From: Flavobacteriales bacterium
GTDB taxonomy: Bacteria; Bacteroidota; Bacteroidia; Flavobacteriales_D; Cryomorphaceae
Direction of reading: 5' to 3'
Length of the DNA: 5,091 bases
NCBI GenBank assembly: GCA_020200995.1
Contig: JAIVHQ010000078.1
Span: 1 to 5,091 of the forward strand
Shown here: piece by piece, positions 1 to 4,585 of the stretch
Numbering within the stretch: the first letter of the stretch is position 1
Layout of the letters: every line of letters starts with the position of its first letter
Notes under the pieces: model-generated
The model's input: the letters and a program-made list of their open reading frames with translations, nothing else
Told to the model about the DNA's origin: nothing
The model's database searches: none
Position numbers and translations under genes: made by a program

Positions 1-1340
1 GCTGCGTAATCTTCGTCTTTTGCCAGCACCCGCTTCATGTGCATGCTGCGCAGCGATGAGGGTCGCATTTTCCCATTCGAAGGGGAGTTGAGCCACAGGC
101 AATCACGGGCTTCTTCATGCAGCAATACCGCTTTAACAACGGAAGGAATGTCACCACGAACTCCTTCCTCATTTTGGTTAAATACAGCCGCCACGTCGCT
201 GATGTAGGCCGATGAGGGATTGGAAGTGACCAATTGCCGGATCATGTGTTTTGCGAAAAACGGCCCGGTATTGGGGTGGTTGAACAGAATGTCAATTGCT
301 GCCTCAACATCAGCCATGCCGTCTCCGCCCGGGATGGTTTGTCCCAAAAGTTGTTTTGAACCCGTCTCGTGGCGGTCTTCATGCATGGCCATTGGCACGG
401 TAAAGTCAGTGAAGGCGCGACCTGTATGCCACGCCAATTGCATTCCGTTTTGAATGCCCGCCTCATTCAGTGCACCGGCAGCCAGGCCCGTGAATACCTT
501 GGAAAGCTCCCGCACATCTGAAGGTGTGTAGGAGGGCAGTGGCGCCCCGTCAGCATCGGTCTTGTAGCTTCCATCGGTATTCACTTCATACAGCCCGATT
601 GTAAAAAGCTGCATAATTTCTCTGGCGAAGTTTTCATCGGGAAATGTATTGGTCTCCGAATTGGTCTTTTCATTCCGAAAATGGGAAAGGTAAACCCCCA
701 TTGCGGGGTGGAGACTAATATCGAGAAGTAAATCTCTGAAATTGCCATCGACAGATTCCCTCAGAATGTCATGGTAAGCCGAAAAAGCTTCAGCTGTGCC
801 CGCTAAATTTGACTGGGTGGAAATGACAAAAATTTCGCTCAAGGCCAGTGCGATGCGCTGTCTCAGAACATCGTCTTCTTCCACAGCGGCCTGCCAGAGC
901 GCGGCCTGAAAATGGTGAAAATGAAAATCATCGGGGGTTTGGCCTGAGGCTTGAGAAAATTCCTTTGATCGCTCCCATGCATCGATTGATCGCTTAACCA
1001 TGCTATACGAATCGAGCGATAGCTGCCAATCGATCCACCCCTCGAAATCGAGTGTCTTCGCGAGGTTTTCAATTTCCTCGGCTGTTCCTCCCAAACCGGC
1101 TTGCGCAAAAAATCGAGACGCTTCCATGCGGTCTGCATCGAGCCCGCCGCCGTCGACGGTGCGTTGTCCGGTCGCATTTCGGGCCCAACCCGATTGCTCT
1201 AAATCACTGCTTGTCGAGACCGTAATGCCATCTGCATGGCCTGCTCCGATGTAATCATCGTAGACCGGCGCCTGAGCCTTTATACCTAATGGAAGTGCAG
1301 CTGTGGAAAGGAATACCGCAATGGCAATAAGTCGTGTCAT
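1..1340 (-). CDS. DUF1800 family exported protein, C-terminus cut by window edge
   Basis: The frame reads without a stop from ATG at 1340 down to base 1, giving 446 residues and an unfinished C-terminus. Residues 1-24 are a signal peptide (MTR, then a hydrophobic stretch, ending near KAQA), so the protein is exported. DUF1800 hallmarks follow in the family order: ASRFFAQAGLGGTAEEI (74-90), LRQRIALALSEIFVIS (159-174), HPAMGVYLSHFRNEK (211-225), ENFAREIMQLFTIGLYE (236-252), MHEDRHETGSK (about 319-328), and FFAKHMIRQLVTSNPSSAYI (361-380). The last visible part, around GKMRPSSLR, corresponds to a typical late-family segment, so only a modest piece is missing. The biochemical role of DUF1800 is not established; in many bacteria the gene sits beside a DUF1501 gene, which would lie beyond the left edge. 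The start is chosen because it gives a complete signal peptide. It is divergent from the glycosyltransferase, 103 bp apart. Family assignment is firm; function is unknown. Confidence 0.93.
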   Translation of the reverse strand, partial: MTRLIAIAVFLSTAALPLGIKAQAPVYDDYIGAGHADGITVSTSSDLEQSGWARNATGQRTVDGGGLDADRMEASRFFAQAGLGGTAEEIENLAKTLDFEGWIDWQLSLDSYSMVKRSIDAWERSKEFSQASGQTPDDFHFHHFQAALWQAAVEEDDVLRQRIALALSEIFVISTQSNLAGTAEAFSAYHDILRESVDGNFRDLLLDISLHPAMGVYLSHFRNEKTNSETNTFPDENFAREIMQLFTIGLYEVNTDGSYKTDADGAPLPSYTPSDVRELSKVFTGLAAGALNEAGIQNGMQLAWHTGRAFTDFTVPMAMHEDRHETGSKQLLGQTIPGGDGMADVEAAIDILFNHPNTGPFFAKHMIRQLVTSNPSSAYISDVAAVFNQNEEGVRGDIPSVVKAVLLHEEARDCLWLNSPSNGKMRPSSLRSMHMKRVLAKDEDYA

Positions 1341-1443
1341 GGATTGCAATGGTTTTGCCTTTCACGGTATACGCCGAGCCCTCGATCGGGTTTCGTAAAA
1401 TCCGAATGGGTGCGATGCGGCGATTTTCTGCGATATTTGCCTC
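1341..1443. other. Divergent intergenic region between the DUF1800 and glycosyltransferase genes
   Basis: This 103-bp gap must hold the upstream signals for both divergent genes. I see no purine-rich ribosome-binding site before either ATG, as is usual in Bacteroidota. No convincing TAnnTTTG box faces the DUF1800 gene. On the plus strand GATATTTG (1432-1439) resembles that box but lies only 4 bases before the ATG and has no matching -33 element. An 8-bp palindrome ATTGCAAT (1343-1350) lies next to the DUF1800 start but is too short to call an operator. Confidence 0.5.
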
Positions 1444-2547
1444 ATGGCAAAAACGAAAGTCCTGCACTTGAGCTCCGAGCGAAGCTGGCGCGGCGGCGAG
1501 CAGCAAATCGCTTACCTCATTGAGGCTTCCGCCAAATTCGATGTGGAAACGGCCGTGCTGGCACGCGACGGATCTGAATTCGAGACCTGGTGCCGCGAGC
1601 GAAGAATCGAACTCTATACCGGTGGTTTCAAAAACGGTTTTGACTTCACCACCGTTCGCAAGCTTCGCAAAGCGGTGCGTGCAGCGGGAGCCGATATCGT
1701 GCATGTCCATTCGGGAAAGTCGCACAGCCTCGCATGGCTGGCATCGCTCACCGGGTTGGATGTGCCGGTGGTGGTGCACCGCCGGGTGGACTTTAAATTG
1801 AGCAGCTCTAAGCTGAAGGCCGCCAAATACAACCATTCCTCAGTGCGCCGCATCATTTGCGTGTCCGACGCCATCGCCGATATGGTGAGGGCAGTCGTGT
1901 CGCGGCCCGAGCGTGTGGTGACCGTCTACAGCGGCATCGATTTTGAACGGTTTGACGGACGCCCGCCCAAGTTATCACTGCGCAGCGAGTTTTCCATTGC
2001 TGCCGACAAGCTGCTGGTGGGCAATGTCTCGGCCCTGGCGCCCCACAAAGATTACGATACCTGGCTGGCCACTGCCGCAAAAGTGCTCGAGAAGCGCGAC
2101 GACGTCCATTTTTTTGCCGTCGGTAGCGGCTCGCTCGAGGCAAAAATGAAGGCCTTGGCGAAAAAACTGAAAATCGCGGATCGCGTTACCTTCACAGGCT
2201 TTCGCAAAGATGTGCCTGATATTTTAAACGGTCTCGACGTATTTTTAATCACTTCCCGAACAGAAGGCCTCGGCACCGGCATCATCGACGCGATGTACTG
2301 CGGTCTTCCGGTCACTGCCACCCGCGCCGGCGGCATTCCCGAGCTGGTAGTAGACGGAGAGACCGGCTTTCTCAGCAATCCCGGCGATGTGGATGCAATC
2401 GCCTCAAGACTCAATGTGCTCCTGGACGATCCCGAACTGCGAAAGTCGTTTGGAGATGCCGGGCGTGCGCGCTCACTCAATTTTTCCAAAGACCGAATGG
2501 CCGAAGCTGTTACGGGGCATTACAGAGATGTGTTGGGGGGCGGGTGA
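1444..2547 (+). CDS. GT4-type (group 1) glycosyltransferase
   Basis: The 367-residue protein has the size and two-domain GT-B layout of group 1 glycosyltransferases, which move a sugar from a nucleotide-sugar to an acceptor at the cytoplasmic side of the membrane. The N-terminal domain opens directly with strand KVLHLSSE and the loop WRGGEQQ (15-21), followed by HVHSGKSHSLAW (87-98). The inter-domain segment is VYSGIDFERF (161-170). The C-terminal donor domain starts at VGNVSALAPHK (192-202) and contains GFRKDVPDIL, then SRTEGLGTGIIDAM and AGGIPELVVDGETGF. The family's E-x7-E motif is present as E274-x7-D282, with Asp at the second position. No signal peptide or membrane segment is seen, so it is probably cytosolic or peripheral. 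The ATG at 1444 is chosen because the first beta strand begins four residues later. Donor and acceptor cannot be told; lipopolysaccharide or other surface-glycan assembly is an inference. It stands alone on its strand in this window, so no operon context helps. Confidence 0.93.
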   Translation: MAKTKVLHLSSERSWRGGEQQIAYLIEASAKFDVETAVLARDGSEFETWCRERRIELYTGGFKNGFDFTTVRKLRKAVRAAGADIVHVHSGKSHSLAWLASLTGLDVPVVVHRRVDFKLSSSKLKAAKYNHSSVRRIICVSDAIADMVRAVVSRPERVVTVYSGIDFERFDGRPPKLSLRSEFSIAADKLLVGNVSALAPHKDYDTWLATAAKVLEKRDDVHFFAVGSGSLEAKMKALAKKLKIADRVTFTGFRKDVPDILNGLDVFLITSRTEGLGTGIIDAMYCGLPVTATRAGGIPELVVDGETGFLSNPGDVDAIASRLNVLLDDPELRKSFGDAGRARSLNFSKDRMAEAVTGHYRDVLGGG

Positions 2548-2593
2548 AAGTGAAAAGTGAAAAGTTGAAAGTGAAAAGTTGACCATTGACCAT
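2545..2593 (+). repeat. TGAAAAG-type short tandem array running into two TGACCAT units
   Basis: Seven imperfect units follow one another: TGAAAG, TGAAAAG, TGAAAAGT, TGAAAG, TGAAAAGT, TGACCAT, TGACCAT. The first TGA (2545-2547) is also the stop codon of the glycosyltransferase gene. Unit lengths of 6 to 8 bp suggest slippage and decay. It appears non-coding. Similar TGAAAAGT/TGACCAT tracts are, from general familiarity, common between genes in Bacteroidota; I cannot verify this here. Confidence 0.75.
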
Positions 2594-2615
2594 GCCTGAA
2601 ATACGCTGAGCGAAA

Positions 2616-2666
2616 AGTGACTGTTGAGCGCGGCAATCGGATGTTCTGTGCGACGGGCGGATTGCT
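2616..2666 (+). repeat. Decayed partial copy of palindromic repeat family A (right half)
   Basis: This stretch aligns with the right half of the family A element at 3001-3064. Shared blocks in the same order are GTGACTGT, GAG-GC, CGGA, CTGTGC, ACGGGCGG and ATTGCT. About nine bases (the TTTCATCAT arm of the hairpin) are missing, so this copy can no longer form the stem. The left half is absent. It ends in the same ATTGCT that starts the next repeat unit. Confidence 0.65.
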
Positions 2667-2860
2667 CTTTTAGAAGAAAGTCATCAGCCCGACTACATGA
2701 TGAAGTTCTGATTTTTCAACTCGAAGGTCACAAGCCCCGTTGATCAGGCTTTTCGAGGGCAGGGCGCGCGTAATAATGAAATCCAGGGAGCTCACTTTGG
2801 CGAGTGACTGTTTTCATTTTGAGTGCAACGCCGCCATCGGAGATTCTCTTAGGCGGGGGC
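2661..2860 (+). repeat. Family A repeat unit 1 (200 bp) with palindromic core
   Basis: The unit begins at ATTGCTCTTTTAGAA (2661) and repeats at 2861. Its first part (2661-2741) includes GACTACATGATGAAGTTCTG and is shared with unit 2, with a 3-bp ATG insertion. The second part, from GATCAGG at 2742, is the palindromic core: left arm AATGAAA (2775-2781) pairs with TTTCATT (2812-2818). The apex is weaker than in unit 2 because CTCAC faces GCGAG. The right end (AGATTCTCTTAGG, about 2840-2853) has drifted from the CATCCTGTGCAACGGG form. No credible coding frame is shared by the two units. Confidence 0.8.
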
Positions 2861-3058
2861 ATTGCTCTTTTAGAATAAAGTCAAAAGCTCGACTACATGA
2901 AGTTCTGATTGTTTATCTCGGAGGTCAGAAGTCCCGTTGATCAGGATTTTCGAGGGCAAGGCGCGCGAAATGATGAAATCCAGGGAGCTCACTTTAGTGA
3001 GTGACTGTTTTCATCATGAGTGCAACGCCGCCATCGGACATCCTGTGCAACGGGCGGG
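2861..3058 (+). repeat. Family A repeat unit 2 (198 bp), best-preserved palindromic core 2942-3045
   Basis: This is a second direct copy of the unit beginning at ATTGCTCTTTTAGAA. Its core is a long imperfect inverted repeat. The pairs, from outside in, are: CAGGAT (2942-2947) with ATCCTG (3040-3045); CGA (2951-2953) with TCG (3034-3036); GGCG (2960-2963) with CGCC (3026-3029); ATGATGAAA (2970-2978) with TTTCATCAT (3009-3017), a perfect 9 bp; CAG (2981-2983) with CTG (3005-3007); and CTCACT (2988-2993) with AGTGAG (2996-3001). The whole could fold as a cruciform or an RNA hairpin of about 104 nt. No transposase is nearby, so if mobile it would depend on a gene elsewhere. Structure is seen directly; function is unknown. 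Confidence 0.85.
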
Positions 3059-3134
3059 ATTGCTTCGCGATCCCTGCTAGACCTAAGTCTACATCTAAAA
3101 GAACGATCTGCTTCGCGTCTCGCTTTTTTTGGGT
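3053..3134 (+). repeat. Family B repeat copy 1 (diverged), fused to the end of family A unit 2
   Basis: The copy starts with GGCGGGATTGCTTCGCGATC, whose GGGATTGC and GCGATCCC arms form an 8-bp stem with one G-T pair and a TTC loop. It continues with AAGTCTACAT and a CGTCTCGCTTTT stretch as in the other copies, but differs in between (for example GAACGATCTGC for GGCCGATCCGC) and lacks the CTTTCCGAAAAAATGCC tail. Its first bases are at the same time the last bases of the family A right end, so the two families join without a gap. Confidence 0.75.
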
Positions 3135-3270
3135 GAATACACTTTGGTTGGGAAGGCGGGATTGCTTCGCGATCCCTGCTTGTCCGAAGTCTACATGCAA
3201 AAGGCCGATCCGCTGCGCGTCTCGCTTTTCTCTTTCCGAAAAAATGCCTGCACGCTGAGGCTTGCGTATT
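3135..3270 (+). repeat. Family B repeat copy 2 with conserved leader
   Basis: The unit starts with a leader GAATACACTTTGGTT (3135-3149) and a 116-bp body (3155-3270). By my alignment the body differs from copy 3 at only four positions. It holds the GGGATTGC-TTC-GCGATCCC hairpin (3158-3176) and a smaller stem CGC-TGC-GCG (3211-3219). The dyad at the 3' end, intact in copy 3, is decayed here: the left arm is present but the right side reads GCTTGCGTATTATTCAGATG. Non-coding is the likelier reading. Confidence 0.85.
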
Positions 3271-3278
3271 ATTCAGAT

Positions 3279-3414
3279 GAAGACACTTTGGTTTTAAAGG
3301 CGGGATTGCTTCGCGATCCCTGCTTGTCCGAAGTCTACATGCAAAAGGCCGATCCGCTCCGCGTCTCGCTTTTCTCTTTCCGAAAAAATGCCTGCAAGCT
3401 AAGGCTTGCGCATT
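3279..3414 (+). repeat. Family B repeat copy 3, next to the tRNA terminator
   Basis: This is a direct repeat of copy 2 at an offset of exactly 144 bp, with leader GAAGACACTTTGGTT (3279-3293) and body 3299-3414. The body again carries GGGATTGC-TTC-GCGATCCC (3302-3320) and a small stem CGC-TCC-GCG (3355-3363). Its 3' part forms the left arm of the long hairpin at 3369-3432. The high identity between copies 2 and 3 points to recent duplication or homogenisation. Confidence 0.85.
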
Positions 3415-3432
3415 TTCTCGGAAAGAGAAAAG
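3369..3432. other. Long near-perfect inverted repeat (28 paired bases)
   Basis: CTTTTCTCTTTCCGA (3369-3383) pairs fully with TCGGAAAGAGAAAAG (3418-3432). After one A-C mismatch, AAAATGC (3385-3391) pairs with GCATTTT (3410-3416). After a two-base bulge (CT), GCAAGC (3394-3399) pairs with GCTTGC (3404-3409) around a TAAG loop. The left arm belongs to family B copy 3. The right arm runs into the left arm of the adjacent terminator, sharing 3428-3432, so in RNA the two hairpins would partly compete. Confidence 0.85.
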
Positions 3433-3458
3433 GCCACACCTATCGGTTGTGGCCTTTT
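3428..3458. terminator. Bidirectional intrinsic terminator of tRNA-Arg
   Basis: AAAAGGCCACA (3428-3438) pairs with TGTGGCCTTTT (3448-3458), extended by CC (3439-3440) with GG (3445-3446), a bulged T and a TATC loop. Read on the minus strand, the GC-rich stem is followed by TTTTCTCTTT, and it lies 12 bases beyond the end of the tRNA gene, so it most likely ends the tRNA transcript. On the plus strand the stem is followed by TTTTGT, so it could also stop readthrough from the glycosyltransferase side. Confidence 0.85.
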
Positions 3459-3470
3459 GTCATGCTTTAG

Positions 3471-3544
3471 TGACTCCGCAGGGATTCGAACCCCGAACCT
3501 CCGCATCCGTAGTGCGGTGCTCTATCCAGTTAAGCTACGGAGCC
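3471..3544 (-). tRNA. tRNA-Arg (anticodon ACG)
   Basis: The 74-nt minus-strand sequence folds as a complete cloverleaf. The acceptor stem GGCTCCG/CGGAGTC has one G-T pair. The D stem is GCTT/GAGC. The anticodon stem CCGCA/TGCGG encloses loop CTACGGA, giving anticodon ACG. The variable loop is AGGTT, and the T stem CGGGG/CCCTG encloses TTCGAAT. The discriminator base is A and the next bases are CTA, so the CCA end is not encoded and must be added after transcription. ACG tRNA-Arg is expected to be deaminated to ICG and to read CGU, CGC and CGA codons. A terminator lies directly downstream and a promoter-like box upstream. Confidence 0.97.
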
Positions 3545-3554
3545 GCTTGGTATT

Positions 3555-3574
3555 TTGACCGTCGTGTCGGTCAA
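3555..3574 (-). other. Hairpin in the tRNA-Arg 5' leader
   Basis: TTGACCG and CGGTCAA form a perfect 7-bp stem around a six-base loop, 10 bases upstream of the mature tRNA 5' end. It lies in the presumed leader removed by RNase P. It could help processing or merely be a chance dyad. Confidence 0.5.
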
Positions 3575-3591
3575 TCCCTTTTCGGGGAGCG

Positions 3592-3599
3592 CAAAGGTA
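3592..3599 (-). promoter_or_regulatory. Likely -7 promoter box for tRNA-Arg
   Basis: On the minus strand the bases read TACCTTTG, an exact match to the TAnnTTTG -7 box used by the primary sigma factor of Bacteroidota. It sits 47 bases upstream of the tRNA 5' end, which allows a leader of roughly 40 nt. The upstream side is AT-rich (AAATTGAAATTTATATC). I do not find a TTTG -33 element at the usual spacing, so the call rests on the -7 box and position. Confidence 0.55.
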
Positions 3600-3649
3600 G
3601 ATATAAATTTCAATTTGCCATGATCACAGACCCAAATTCCCGATCATTT

Positions 3650-4585
3650 TTAAAACCTTGTCCACACACCCCTCACCACAGCGATGTGCTGAAAACCCCG
3701 CTGGTCCCACTCGCCGAGCTTCACGTGCTCGAAACTCGGGCGGTAGCCCAGGTCGATCATGATGTCGGAACCCAAATGGATCTGTATTCCCAAAGTTCCG
3801 AAAGCACCGAAGCCCACCCCGGTGAGTTGACGTGCCTCGTCTACCTGAAAACCTTGCTGCTGAAAAAACCTGGTCAGGTCACGGGTTGGCAGATCTAAAT
3901 TGATGAAATTCTCCTCGAAACTCACGAAAGTCGAATTGACTCCGAATTCGAAGAAGGGAAGGATGGCTGTGCTGCGATTTTCTCGTTCTTTTTTCTCACG
4001 ACCAAGTGCTCGCCGAACACCCAATGTCAAAAGAAGCCGCTGCTCTTCGCCGCGTATCTCGACCCGATTGATGCGCTGACTTTCCAGCTGCCCGGGTTGC
4101 GCGCTTTGATTGACTATGGTGAACTCTCCCGTGGTAGTCGGGCTTGTTCCACCCACTTCGGCAAAGAATGCAAAATCGGGGTTGAGATGATAGCGAAAAT
4201 GAGCTCCCCACATAAATGAAGGCGTGTACCGCATTTCATTCGGCATGTCATCTTCACCAAACGACCAGTTGTCATCGCTGAAACCCATGGCGTTTCTGGT
4301 ATTTCTTCTGTTGATATCGTTGCCCTGAAGGGCTTGGTTGAGCCATGCATTGGCAAAATTGTTTCGCGCACCCGCGCGATCGAATCCATAGCCGTTGTAG
4401 ATGCTTGCCGTGTTAGAATTCGCCTGGTAGAAACCGATGTTGAGTCCCACCACAAAACCGGTTAGGTCTTCGAGTTTTACGGGTTCATCGGGTTCTTCGC
4501 CGTCGGCCCAGTTATACACTTGTGCTTGCAGAGATGCGGAAGCGACACCGATCGCCGCCAGCGAGAAAAGGAATTTCCTAATCAT
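3650..4585 (-). CDS. Predicted outer-membrane beta-barrel protein
   Basis: The 311-residue protein begins with a clear signal peptide: MIRK, a hydrophobic core, and a likely cut after SLQA (residue 21). The mature part has alternating polar/apolar strands with many aromatic residues, for example FVVGLNIGFYQ, SFMWGAHFRYHL, FAFFAEVGG, LLLTLGVRRAL, FFEFGVNSTFVSFEENF and GFGAFGTLGIQIHLG. It closes with HIAVVRGVWTRF, ending in Phe as expected for barrels inserted by the Bam complex. I therefore place it in the outer membrane. No plug, SusC/D or OmpA peptidoglycan-binding domain is seen. The segment at about residues 60-120, rich in Asn, Asp and Arg, looks like a long loop or an extracellular region. 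The ATG at 4585 overlaps the end of the upstream SGNH hydrolase gene by 8 bp, suggesting translational coupling. Substrate or role is unknown; it could be a porin-like or structural barrel. Confidence 0.8.
   Translation of the reverse strand: MIRKFLFSLAAIGVASASLQAQVYNWADGEEPDEPVKLEDLTGFVVGLNIGFYQANSNTASIYNGYGFDRAGARNNFANAWLNQALQGNDINRRNTRNAMGFSDDNWSFGEDDMPNEMRYTPSFMWGAHFRYHLNPDFAFFAEVGGTSPTTTGEFTIVNQSAQPGQLESQRINRVEIRGEEQRLLLTLGVRRALGREKKERENRSTAILPFFEFGVNSTFVSFEENFINLDLPTRDLTRFFQQQGFQVDEARQLTGVGFGAFGTLGIQIHLGSDIMIDLGYRPSFEHVKLGEWDQRGFQHIAVVRGVWTRF

Noticed and set aside
1432..1439. GATATTTG as a -7 promoter box giving a leaderless glycosyltransferase mRNA
   Set aside because: One fixed position is wrong, no -33 element is found at the proper distance, and the box ends 4 bases before the ATG. 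It is possible but not supportable.
1255..1836. Minus-strand open frame of 193 codons
   Set aside because: It is antisense to the glycosyltransferase and crosses the divergent intergenic gap. Its product lacks any recognisable family, while the plus-strand frame is clearly a GT4 enzyme.
2740..2940. Plus-strand open frame of 66 codons
   Set aside because: It lies wholly in family A units, and the same frame is not kept open between the two units because of a 3-bp indel and other small changes.
3158..3176. Family B hairpin as a tRNA T-arm relic or attachment site of an integrated element
   Set aside because: Only ATCCCTGC is shared with the tRNA-Arg 3' region. No longer duplication of the tRNA end, no integrase and no second boundary are seen.
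3001..3258. Plus-strand open frame of 85 codons with repeated RDCFAIPA
   Set aside because: It is another frame through family B copies 1 and 2 and starts inside the family A hairpin. It has no domain, no signal and no support from codon pattern.
2661..3414. CRISPR array
   Set aside because: The periods are 198-200 and 144 bp, the units themselves are the long conserved part, and there are no short uniform repeats with unique spacers and no cas genes.
3129..3470. Plus-strand open frame of 113 codons containing two near-identical stretches beginning AGLLRDPCLSEVY
   Set aside because: It is translated from family B copies 2 and 3 and runs through the long hairpin and the terminator. It stays open because the 144-bp period is a multiple of three. 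Of the four differences between copies two are silent and two change the residue, which is not a coding signature. Copy 1 has a TAG in the same frame.
3620..3647. ATGATC/GATCAT inverted repeat as terminator of the barrel gene
   Set aside because: A 6-bp AT-rich stem with a 16-base loop and no following T run is too weak. No clear terminator for the barrel-hydrolase operon is visible before the tRNA promoter.
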